Made by a program: the position numbers and the translations under genes. Shown here in pieces: positions 32,038 to 39,138 of a stretch of 44,082 bases of DNA. Position 1 is the first letter of the stretch; each line of letters starts with the position of its first letter. Source of the stretch: Chloroflexota bacterium (GTDB taxonomy: Bacteria > Chloroflexota > Anaerolineae > Anaerolineales > Villigracilaceae); the NCBI GenBank assembly GCA_016234555.1, contig JACRBJ010000055.1:1-44082 (forward strand), written 5' to 3'. The notes under the pieces were generated by a model. It was not told the DNA's origin. It worked only from the letters and a program-made list of their open reading frames with translations, and searched no databases.

Positions 32038-32391
32038 CTACACCCACTCCAGCATTCCCTTCCGCCAGGTGTAAACCAGCCCGGCAATGAGAATGAGAAT
32101 GAAGACGATACCCTCCACCACGGCAAACAGCCCCAACTGTCCCAGCCGGACCGCCCAAGGGAAGAGGAAAACCGTCTCAACGTCGAATACGAGAAAGACC
32201 AGCGCGAAAATATAATACTGGGCTTTGAACTGCACCCAGCCTTCGCCGACCGGTTCGATGCCGCACTCGTAGGTTTCACGCTTGACTGGGTTGGACTTCT
32301 TAGGTCCCAAAATCAGGGCGACCCCAATCGCCCCCACGGGAATGATCAAGCCAACAATAAAGAACAAACCAACGTAAATCCACTCGTTCAT
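32038..32391 (-). CDS. nuoA: NADH-quinone oxidoreductase subunit A
   Basis: A 117-residue three-helix subunit with the conserved acidic pair in LVFLVFDVETVFLFPWA and the loop Cys in KRETYECGIEP. It starts the nuo series, with GGAG a few bases upstream of ATG 32391. It is encoded apart from nuoB, nuoC and nuoD, which is unusual because A-B-C-D order is widespread. Confidence 0.95.
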   Translation of the reverse strand: MNEWIYVGLFFIVGLIIPVGAIGVALILGPKKSNPVKRETYECGIEPVGEGWVQFKAQYYIFALVFLVFDVETVFLFPWAVRLGQLGLFAVVEGIVFILILIAGLVYTWRKGMLEWV

Positions 32392-32465
32392 TTACATGCT
32401 CCGTAGTGAAATGGCTAAGATACCGCGGTCACCACCCACACGTGACACGCGGTACAAGCGACAAA

Positions 32466-32471
32466 ATTGTA
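32466..32471 (-). promoter_or_regulatory. -10 box TACAAT, candidate nuo promoter
   Basis: Minus-strand TACAAT lies 74 bases before the nuoA start in a short AT-rich gap. No consensus -35 was found. It is the best candidate for driving the eight nuo genes. Confidence 0.4.
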
Positions 32472-32549
32472 CCATACAGAAAAAAACACCATTCATAATG
32501 ATATGTCCATTTTTTGGGTGATGTTTGTCATATATTCAATAAGGAAATC

Positions 32550-33308
32550 TTATAACCGTTTATTCGATTTTCTTTTGAATAGAAACTTGAGAATATCCTC
32601 CAGAAACGGGAATCCGATCACTCCGCCTATAACTGATCCGACCAACCCGGATGTACGCGCCAGATTGACGGACAATCCGAAGAAGTCCACCGCTTCGATT
32701 TCGATGATTTGAGCCGACACGGCGATTCGGTCTGCCTCTCCCGTGGATTTATCTGCGAAGTTTAGATGCAACCAGACCGTCCCACGATACAACCCCGTCT
32801 CCTGCGGACGGATACTCCAATAGAAGGTGGCGGATTGCCCCTTCTTGAGCGGTTCGTAGATTGCCTCGGACGGTTGGACCTGCATCCCAGCCAGGTCGAG
32901 CCGCGCCTCGGCGGTGACGTTGTGCGTTTCATATAAATCGGGGATTTCAATCGTTTCCCCCACCACCGTATTTCCTTCGATTTGGGCTGTCGGCGTGACG
33001 TTGCCCAAGTCGTCCACTTCCAGCGTCAGGCGGACGATGTCCGACTCAACGCCGGCGCGCATCCGCGACGGGAATTCCAGAGTCAGACGGCGGGTTTCGG
33101 GAATGGCTGGCGGGACAGTTGATTCGGCTGGCTGGGAAGGTTGGGAGGTGGTTTGAGTCGGCTGGATGTCAGAGGGCACCTCTTCCCCGGGAGCGGCAGG
33201 CGCGGCTTGCTGAACGCCAGCCGGCATCGCACATCCCAACCCGGCAAGTATCAGGGTCAGGAGCAGGATAAAAGCGGCATTGCGGGATAGAAAGGTGGAA
33301 GGGTTCAT
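32550..33308 (-). CDS. lipoprotein with a beta-sandwich domain and C-terminal membrane helix
   Basis: A 252-residue protein. The signal peptide ends in lipobox LAGLGC (Cys 26). A Pro/Gln/Thr-rich linker (about 30-70) precedes a probable beta-sandwich (75-205). Near the C-terminus, LVGSVIGGVIGFPFLEDIL may be a membrane segment, followed by a basic tail KFLFKRKSNKRL. Two membrane contacts would make it span the outer face and the membrane. No family was recognised. Its ATG overlaps the stop of a tiny upstream gene (ATGA), so the two are translationally coupled. Confidence 0.7.
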   Translation of the reverse strand: MNPSTFLSRNAAFILLLTLILAGLGCAMPAGVQQAAPAAPGEEVPSDIQPTQTTSQPSQPAESTVPPAIPETRRLTLEFPSRMRAGVESDIVRLTLEVDDLGNVTPTAQIEGNTVVGETIEIPDLYETHNVTAEARLDLAGMQVQPSEAIYEPLKKGQSATFYWSIRPQETGLYRGTVWLHLNFADKSTGEADRIAVSAQIIEIEAVDFFGLSVNLARTSGLVGSVIGGVIGFPFLEDILKFLFKRKSNKRL

Positions 33309-33448
33309 GGCGCAGGCAGTTGCATCTCCGCCGGCGCAATCGGCTGGATGCGAATCTCACGCGGGTTCGGCGCATACCCCCATACCAGTAAAGCGATTGA
33401 GAGCGAAAGAACAATAACTGTAATAATCAGACGAAGACGTTTTTTCAT
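33305..33448 (-). CDS. 47-residue single-pass membrane protein
   Basis: ATG 33448 to TGA 33307-33305. The product starts MKKRLRLIITVIVLSLSIAL, has one transmembrane helix (about 6-25) and ends in a short polar tail rich in Pro and Ile. Four bases (ATGA) overlap the downstream lipoprotein start. No ribosome-binding site is evident. The basic start, clean helix and coupling support a real gene. The lipoprotein's own N-terminus is independent, so this is not a misread signal peptide. Confidence 0.6.
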   Translation of the reverse strand: MKKRLRLIITVIVLSLSIALLVWGYAPNPREIRIQPIAPAEMQLPAP

Positions 33449-33469
33449 TGAATATCAACCGTAAATCCA

Positions 33470-33522
33470 CAAGTTTTACTTGCGGAGCAAGAGGAGTCCA
33501 GAAGTGGAACTTCTGGACTCCG
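33470..33522. repeat. GGACTCC palindrome cluster, copy 2
   Basis: CAAGTTTTACTTGCGGAG (33470-33487) is followed by GGAGTCCAGAAG (33493-33504), loop TGGAA and CTTCTGGACTCC (33510-33521), a perfect 12-bp hairpin. The same words occur, rearranged and on the other strand, at 19040-19098. It lies just past the permease stop at 33539 and may act as its end signal. Confidence 0.8.
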
Positions 33523-33538
33523 AAACCAATGTAAAAAC

Positions 33539-35392
33539 CTACTCGACCGGAATTTCCTTATAGACCTTGTCCACATCGATGCCCTGGCTCTTGCGGTAGG
33601 AGCTAAATCCAAAGTAAATTGCCGCAGCCAGCGCGTACATGATGAGCATGAACAACATCGAGGTGCTGTTCTGCCAGCCGATGCCGTAGAGGTAGCCCGG
33701 ATCCCAGAACCAGACCACCAGCAGCCAGTCGAGGAAGGCGAAGAAGACCAGGCCCGCGCCGACCATGAGCGGGAGCTTCTCGCCGGCAAGCACCTTCTTC
33801 CCGACGAAGAACACCACGTACGCCAACAGCCCGACGTTGAGCAGACTCAACAGTGTGATGATCGCAACCATCGCCTGTGTGAGTCCGGTCTGTTCACCCC
33901 AAACGCCAAAGACTTGTTTGGCATAGTCGTACATCAAGTAGACCAGATACACCGAGGTAACGGTGAAAAGCGCCGTCACCACCCAACTCAACCAGGAGGG
34001 CAGCATGTACTTGGCAATCGGCGAGCCATCAAAGATTTCCTTCTGACGCCACGGCAGCAGAATGGCCGCCAGTGTGGTGCCAAAGAAGGTGATGGCAATC
34101 ACCAGAGTGGCATCCAAAACGATGGACTTAAAGTTGAGGATGTTATAGGCATAGAGGACGGAGATGATAATGGAGGGGACCACCATCAACAGCAGCGCGT
34201 TGACCGGTGTCTTGGTGCCGGGTTGAATCTTGGAGACCCATTCGGGCAACATGCGGTCGAGGGCGGCGGCAAAGATCACGCGGGTGGACGAAAGAAAGAC
34301 CGTCCCAGACCAGCCAAACCACCACATCCCAACCAGGAAGATGATCAGGATTTGCAGGGCGCGGCTTCCGGTCAGGAAGCTGGCGAACTGCACCGGGTAG
34401 GGCCAGACAGGAATGGGAACTTCCGTGCCATAGAAAACATTGCTCCAGAAGGCGGCATTGGCATTGATGTAGAAATCCCAGCCCATGGTTTTGTTGATGA
34501 GCGCAAGGAAGATCAGGCCCAAAACGGCGGTGACGATGATCGCCGATGCCATGCCCCAGAAATTACGCTTGTAATCCGAAGCGCCGCGGACTTCGCCGTA
34601 GAGGGTGGAACCCCAGTTGGGCCACAGGTTGAAGAAGGTCATCATGGGGACCATCGCCATAGATGCGCCCAACGCAATCACGCCAAGCGGACCGAATGCG
34701 GAGCCAGCTGCCTGTCCAGCCGCAATCGTCGCGGCATAGTAATCCATTTGCGGCAAGCCATACACCAGCGGCAGATTGGCGTTCAACCCGGCGATGAAGG
34801 CATCCTTATCACCGAACAACAACATGCCGAAGACAATCAAAAGTCCAAGCCCACCCATGTAGAAGCAGGCTTTCTGCACGCGCGCATACCACTTCATGCC
34901 GATGGCAATGTAAATAAATACGATGGCACAGACAGCCAACATGCCAACCAGCAAACCTTCGCTTGTACCGGTGAACCAAAGAGCGGCTTCGGGAGCGCCG
35001 AGCAGGGCAGCCATGGGGGTCAGGAATTCATAGGTCAGGATTTGACCGTAGAGCGGGACCCACAGCCAGAGGATGAACCACCAGCCGGTGATGCTGAGCA
35101 GGAATCCCACGCCGCGTCCCAAAATACGGCTCTGCCAGACATAGTCACCGCCGGCGCGCGGCATGGCGGAAATCAGGCTGGCATAAACAATCACCTCGAA
35201 GATGGTGAAAAAGCCGCCGACCACGATTGCCGTCCCCAGACTGCCGCCAAAATACCAGCAGTACGAAAAAATGAACAAACCCAGGGTAATCAGGTTGATG
35301 GAGAATGTAGCATAGATGAAAGCATCGAAAACCGACCAGGCTCTTACCAGCCCGCTTGCCTTGCGAACGAACAAAGAGACTTCACTACTCAT
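33539..35392 (-). CDS. APC-superfamily amino acid permease
   Basis: A 617-residue membrane protein with 12-14 helices. The APC pattern is visible: an N-terminal RAWSVFDAFIYATFSINL stretch, SLISAMPRAGGDYVWQSRIL in TM2-3, and a Gly-rich GWSGTVFLSSTRVIFAAALDRMLPEW region late in the core. It probably moves amino acids or related amines by cation symport or exchange; the substrate is unknown. The C-terminal 130 residues carry extra helices. ATG 35392 has AAGGAG upstream; the frame is open for 27 further codons without a site. A CCCCC/GGGGG hairpin lies in the leader at 35425-35438. Confidence 0.88.
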   Translation of the reverse strand: MSSEVSLFVRKASGLVRAWSVFDAFIYATFSINLITLGLFIFSYCWYFGGSLGTAIVVGGFFTIFEVIVYASLISAMPRAGGDYVWQSRILGRGVGFLLSITGWWFILWLWVPLYGQILTYEFLTPMAALLGAPEAALWFTGTSEGLLVGMLAVCAIVFIYIAIGMKWYARVQKACFYMGGLGLLIVFGMLLFGDKDAFIAGLNANLPLVYGLPQMDYYAATIAAGQAAGSAFGPLGVIALGASMAMVPMMTFFNLWPNWGSTLYGEVRGASDYKRNFWGMASAIIVTAVLGLIFLALINKTMGWDFYINANAAFWSNVFYGTEVPIPVWPYPVQFASFLTGSRALQILIIFLVGMWWFGWSGTVFLSSTRVIFAAALDRMLPEWVSKIQPGTKTPVNALLLMVVPSIIISVLYAYNILNFKSIVLDATLVIAITFFGTTLAAILLPWRQKEIFDGSPIAKYMLPSWLSWVVTALFTVTSVYLVYLMYDYAKQVFGVWGEQTGLTQAMVAIITLLSLLNVGLLAYVVFFVGKKVLAGEKLPLMVGAGLVFFAFLDWLLVVWFWDPGYLYGIGWQNSTSMLFMLIMYALAAAIYFGFSSYRKSQGIDVDKVYKEIPVE

Positions 35393-35424
35393 CGGGATCT
35401 CCTTAATATGTTTTTGACCTGCCG

Positions 35425-35438
35425 CCCCCAAAAGGGGG
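35425..35438 (-). other. short GC hairpin in the permease leader
   Basis: CCCCC (35425-35429), AAAA, GGGGG (35434-35438), about 33 bases before the permease start. No T-run follows. A role in translation control is possible but unsupported. Confidence 0.35.
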
Positions 35439-35518
35439 GTAATGAACGAACCTTCAATCGAGTCTGTTTGCAAACTTTCGATACCAGCCGATCTTATTCG
35501 ATAGGCAGCCTCCTTTTA

Positions 35519-36457
35519 TCATCCAGTGGTCAAAACGTAATTGCCGACTTTTTGCGGCAGTAGGTCAACAATCGCGCCGTGCAACATCCCCTGCTCGTAC
35601 ATGCTGCCGGGATTGATGCACAAAGTCTTCTTGTATTTGCGGGTCCCCTTGCCTTCGTGGATGTGTCCGTGCAGGCCCAATAGCGGCTGGTACTTATCCA
35701 TCATTGCCAGCACCGACTTGCTGCCCACAGGAATCAGGGAACGTCCCGCGTATGCCGGGCGCATATCCTTGGTGAGTTCGGGTGCTTCGTCGAGTCCGCT
35801 GCCGTAGGGCGGCGCGTGAAAGTTGAAGACGGCGTTCGTGGGATTCTTTGCCATGGAGATGACCGCTTCGAGACGGGTCAGCAATGCTTCCTCGGGTTCT
35901 TCGCGATGGGTGTCCCAGGGGGTTGGATTCGACCACCCGGAGCTGACCATCTCGTGATGCTCGTCCAGTTGGATGACCTGTCCCTCCACGCTTCGCACCA
36001 GCTTCGAGGACGCGATGACCTCGTCCACCTCGAAAACATCGTCATTGCCGGGGCAGACGTAACAGCGGATTCCCGTGCCAGCCAGTTTCTGGTCGGCGTA
36101 TTCCATCCAGCGTTCGAGGGTCTTCAAAACCTGCACCAGAAAGAGTTCATCCGATTTGCCCGGCGTGGAGGAGATTTCATTCACCTCATCGGGGGTCGTC
36201 AGGTAGGGATAGTAGCCGCGGTTCTGGATGGTCGCCGCCATCTTGTCCGCCTCCTCCTTTCCCTCCAGCATGGACTCCTGCTCCAGCAAGGTGACTTTGT
36301 ACTTCCCCCCTCCCTGGGCGATGATCGGGACAATGGCTTTGCCGGTCATGTCGCCGCCCAAAATAAGCATGTCCGCCTCGTAGAATTTCCCGGCGCTGAT
36401 GAACTTCTTCCAGCAAATTTCGGATCCGTGCACGTCGGTGGCAAAAAACAGTTTCAT
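35519..36457 (-). CDS. calcineurin-type metallophosphoesterase
   Basis: A 312-residue cytosolic protein with the full motif set: DVHGS (D8, H10), LILGGDMTG (D36), PGNDD, a His in FNFHAPPYGSG, and LLGLHGHIHEG. Two metal ions are expected in the active site. The substrate (phosphoesters, cyclic nucleotides or other) cannot be told. The ATG has GAGGAG upstream. The leader may be about 240 bases long if the promoter at 36702-36729 is used. Confidence 0.9.
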   Translation of the reverse strand: MKLFFATDVHGSEICWKKFISAGKFYEADMLILGGDMTGKAIVPIIAQGGGKYKVTLLEQESMLEGKEEADKMAATIQNRGYYPYLTTPDEVNEISSTPGKSDELFLVQVLKTLERWMEYADQKLAGTGIRCYVCPGNDDVFEVDEVIASSKLVRSVEGQVIQLDEHHEMVSSGWSNPTPWDTHREEPEEALLTRLEAVISMAKNPTNAVFNFHAPPYGSGLDEAPELTKDMRPAYAGRSLIPVGSKSVLAMMDKYQPLLGLHGHIHEGKGTRKYKKTLCINPGSMYEQGMLHGAIVDLLPQKVGNYVLTTG

Positions 36458-36701
36458 GAATCTCCTCTTTGGCGCTTAAGCCGCCATCCCGACGCCGGGG
36501 CAGCGCTTGAGCTTTGGTTGGGTTTTGACATTCTCAGGCGTATTCACATCCTGTCGTGAACAGGGAGCAAGCTGCCGATAGAATTAACTTCCCCCGCGGT
36601 GAAACAAACCTCCAAACCGTAAACGTCCATTGCAAAAAATGGTGTAGGCACATGCAAATCCTCTGGCGTGGAATGCGCTTGCAAAATGACGGCGTTGATT
36701 A

Positions 36702-36729
36702 ATTATACCCGCCTAAAAAGGGATTGCAA
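36702..36729 (-). promoter_or_regulatory. promoter candidate TTGCAA-16-TATAAT
   Basis: Minus-strand TTGCAA (36724-36729), 16 bases, then GGGTATAAT (-10 at 36702-36707). It lies just past the Crp/Fnr stop and points to the metallophosphoesterase, 245 bases away. The gap 36458-36742 has no other recognised content. Confidence 0.5.
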
Positions 36730-36742
36730 CCATTTTACGAGC

Positions 36743-37429
36743 CTAATTCCCGGGTTGCAACCACTGACGAAAGATTTCGCTATCGGCGACCCGAATGCGA
36801 CGGTCTTCGACCTTGATCGCGCCGCTCCTTTCGAGTTCCTTCAACGACCGCGCCACCACTTCACGCACAGTCCCCAGCCGCGCGGCAAGCTGTTCCTGGG
36901 TCCAGTGTGGCGTGGATTTCTCCTCAGCCATTTCGCCGATCAACCGCGCCAGGCGATGAGTCACCTGGTAGAAAGCCATCTCACTGACCTTATACACCAT
37001 GCCGCGCAGCATCCGCCCGAAGTTTGCCAGCACCTTTTGCGCAAACTGCGGATGCGAGCTGATCAATCCGCGCAGCATTTCAGCCTCGATCATCCACACC
37101 GAGCAATCCTCCAGCGCCTCCACATTGACGGGATTGGACGCACCGTCAAAAGCGGGGACTTCGGCGAAGGTATCACCCTCCTGCAAAATCCGCACGATGT
37201 ACTGGCGTCCCTGCGGCGAGAGGCGAAATATTTTCGCGCTCCCCTGCCTGACGATATTCAGACCTTCGCACGGGTCGCCTTCCCAAAAAAGCACATCGCC
37301 GCGCTGGTATTCGCGCAGGTGCATATGTTCTGAAATTTCCAAAAGCATGGCTTCGGGAAGGTCGTCGAAGTATTCGTTGCCGCGCAGGGTCTTGAGACGT
37401 TCTTTCGTGCTGGTTTCGAGTGATTTCAT
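36743..37429 (-). CDS. Crp/Fnr family transcriptional regulator
   Basis: A 228-residue regulator: a cyclic-nucleotide-binding-like beta-roll (about 20-135, GDVLFWEGDPCEGLNIVRQG and EGDTFAEVPAFDG), a long dimer helix, and a Crp-type winged helix (WTQEQLAARLGTVREVVARSLKELERSGAI). The N-terminal cysteine cluster of FNR is absent, so it is not an iron-sulfur oxygen sensor of that type. The ligand is unknown. There is no clear ribosome-binding site before ATG 37429. It lies between the phosphoesterase and a phosphoribosyltransferase, all on the minus strand. Confidence 0.9.
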   Translation of the reverse strand: MKSLETSTKERLKTLRGNEYFDDLPEAMLLEISEHMHLREYQRGDVLFWEGDPCEGLNIVRQGSAKIFRLSPQGRQYIVRILQEGDTFAEVPAFDGASNPVNVEALEDCSVWMIEAEMLRGLISSHPQFAQKVLANFGRMLRGMVYKVSEMAFYQVTHRLARLIGEMAEEKSTPHWTQEQLAARLGTVREVVARSLKELERSGAIKVEDRRIRVADSEIFRQWLQPGN

Positions 37430-37460
37430 AATTTTTCGGGAAAAGCAACAAGTTAAAAGG

Positions 37461-37506
37461 AACGAGTAATGAGTGACGAGGCTGCGTCATTTGCTCATTA
37501 CTCGTT
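37461..37506. repeat. AACGAGTAATGAG inverted repeat
   Basis: Arms 37461-37473 and 37494-37506 match perfectly over 13 bases; TGACG/CGTCA inside the spacer extends the stem. Related words continue to 37526 (TTCTCGTTACTCGC). It fills the gap between the phosphoribosyltransferase stop and the Crp/Fnr start. Similar words occur at 42026-42050 and inside priA at 41195-41220. Confidence 0.75.
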
Positions 37507-37526
37507 CATTATTTCTCGTTACTCGC

Positions 37527-38036
37527 TCACATCTCTCCAAGCAAAACCTGGTCTGTGCCGCGGTTGATCTCCCACGGGTAGACAATGCGGGCATCGGTGA
37601 CGGCGGCGTAATAATCGGGGCGGACGCTACCAAACAAGTTGCGGTAAGGGTTGAAGTGCAACACGCAGGTTTCAGGGAAGCCGCCCGCCGCCGAGACGCG
37701 ATTCTTCACGGCGGTAATCGTCCGCCCAGACCCCCAAACGTCGTCCACGATCAGGGTTGGGCGTCCGCGCAATTTGTCGTCGGCAGGGAACTGAATGAAC
37801 TCGGGCCAGACCATCAGGCTGGATTTTTCTGTCTTCGATTGGGCTGGGAAATCCACAGCGGCGGTGAGGATGTGGGTGATGTTCATCGCCTCCGCCAGCA
37901 ATCCGCCGGGGATGATGCCGCCACGGGTGATCATCACCATGGCGGTAAATTCCCGCTTGAACTGGGGCAGCAGGTAGTCGATCAACTTGTCCACTTCCTG
38001 CCATGTGATTATTTCACGTCGGGGTTCAGGTTGCAT
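37527..38036 (-). CDS. phosphoribosyltransferase, xanthine/hypoxanthine type
   Basis: A 169-residue type I phosphoribosyltransferase. The PRPP loop is clear in PTLIVDDVWGSGRTI, with MVMITRGGIIPGGLLAEAM as the pyrophosphate loop. Overall layout resembles xanthine-guanine or hypoxanthine enzymes that salvage purine bases to nucleotides; the base is not decided by the sequence. Weak GGAAA precedes ATG 38036. Confidence 0.85.
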   Translation of the reverse strand: MQPEPRREIITWQEVDKLIDYLLPQFKREFTAMVMITRGGIIPGGLLAEAMNITHILTAAVDFPAQSKTEKSSLMVWPEFIQFPADDKLRGRPTLIVDDVWGSGRTITAVKNRVSAAGGFPETCVLHFNPYRNLFGSVRPDYYAAVTDARIVYPWEINRGTDQVLLGEM

Positions 38037-38058
38037 GGATTTCCTTTTTCAAATAATA

Positions 38059-38154
38059 AGACCTGACAGGTTTCCACATGGTTTCGGTCAACCGAATAAA
38101 TTTTGATTCACAGAATCCCGATTAACCAGAGTCACAATGAAACCTGTCAGGTCT
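38059..38154. repeat. paired-arm element AGACCTGACAGGTTT, copy 2
   Basis: Perfect 15-bp arms at 38059-38073 and 38140-38154 flank 66 bases. The element lies between the phosphoribosyltransferase start and the stop of the next minus-strand gene. Copy 1 is at 10712-10803. Confidence 0.85.
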
Positions 38155-38161
38155 GTGTAAA

Positions 38162-39058
38162 TTACGCCAGCGCCGCAGCCAGTGGAGCGGGAGCCGAAAC
38201 AGGCATGGAACTGCCGTGCGCGCGCGCAACTTCCACCTGGCGCGCCCAGATATAGAGACACGTATGGTAGGCGGTATTTGTGTAGGAGCTGAACACACTC
38301 GCCACCATCACAAAGACAAAGAAGATCAACGCACCGATGACGATGCCCGCGATTGAAACAGCTGTTGCGCCGCCAGAGAGGTAGGTCAACCCGCCGCCAA
38401 TGGCGAAGGCAATCGCAAAGCCAATCGCGCCAAAGACAAAGCCGATCAAGCCCGTTACCGCGCGGACGCCCACCGTGCTGATGCCCACCAGTAAAAGATT
38501 TTCCTTTGTGATGTTCCAAACGCGCTGCATCCCGTCTTTGAGGTTCAGGTCATCGATGATCATCGCAGGTAACACGAGGTATGAGGCTTCCGTCCAAAGG
38601 GTTTCAAGCAGAGTTGTCGCCGAGCGCGCAAGGTTGGCGACCATGCTGTTTTTACGATTACGCTGTGCCGCGCTCTTGAGCATGTTCACCGCCGTCGAAG
38701 CCGCCGCCAAAGTCAGGATGTCGAAGAAGTCGCGGCGGACAATCGTCCACGCCTTGTCCATCCTGCCGTCACCTTCCGCAAGGTAGCCATAGATCAGGTA
38801 AACGGTCATCGCGGAAAAAACGTACGTCACCACGAACTGCACAAAAACCAAAAGTCCGCCCATGATGAACATGATAAATCCGCCGATGCCTTCGGTTCCA
38901 AAAATAAAATAACCGAGTGCCAGCGGGATGATGCCAATCACCGAAACAATCGCGCCCACAATGAGCGCATAAATCGAAGGCTTGAGCAAATCCTTATCTT
39001 TGAATGCCATTTCCCAGGCTTGCTTGAGAAACGACCAGCCGCGCGAAAAACTTTGCAT
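38162..39058 (-). CDS. polytopic membrane protein, DUF6159-like
   Basis: A 298-residue protein with about six transmembrane helices. The start RGWSFLKQAWEMAFKDKDLLKPSIYALIVG and a central region with MDKAWTIVRRDFFDILTLAAAST resemble the DUF6159 family of bacterial and archaeal membrane proteins of unknown function; this match is from memory. AAGGAG precedes ATG 39058. The C-terminus is Ala/Pro-rich. It is transcribed in the same direction as priA, with a strong hairpin between. Confidence 0.7.
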   Translation of the reverse strand: MQSFSRGWSFLKQAWEMAFKDKDLLKPSIYALIVGAIVSVIGIIPLALGYFIFGTEGIGGFIMFIMGGLLVFVQFVVTYVFSAMTVYLIYGYLAEGDGRMDKAWTIVRRDFFDILTLAAASTAVNMLKSAAQRNRKNSMVANLARSATTLLETLWTEASYLVLPAMIIDDLNLKDGMQRVWNITKENLLLVGISTVGVRAVTGLIGFVFGAIGFAIAFAIGGGLTYLSGGATAVSIAGIVIGALIFFVFVMVASVFSSYTNTAYHTCLYIWARQVEVARAHGSSMPVSAPAPLAAALA

Positions 39059-39084
39059 GTCACACTCCTTGTTAAAGATTCACC

Positions 39085-39118
39085 CTGCTCCATCGGGGCT
39101 AAGCCCTCGATGGAGCAG
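39085..39118. terminator. GGGGCTAAGCCCTCG hairpin after priA
   Basis: CTGCTCCATCG (39085-39095) pairs with CGATGGAGCAG (39108-39118), and GGGCT/AGCCC extends the stem inside. It lies 20 bases after the priA stop on the minus strand. There is no long T-run. The core word is shared with 20690-20704. Confidence 0.7.
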
Positions 39119-39138
39119 AAACTTCTTTGGCGTCCAGA

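Noticed and set aside
33914..35563. A 549-codon plus-strand ORF antisense to the permease
   Set aside because: The product is rich in His, Gln, Asp and Gly as expected when hydrophobic codons are read backwards; the minus strand encodes a clear APC permease.
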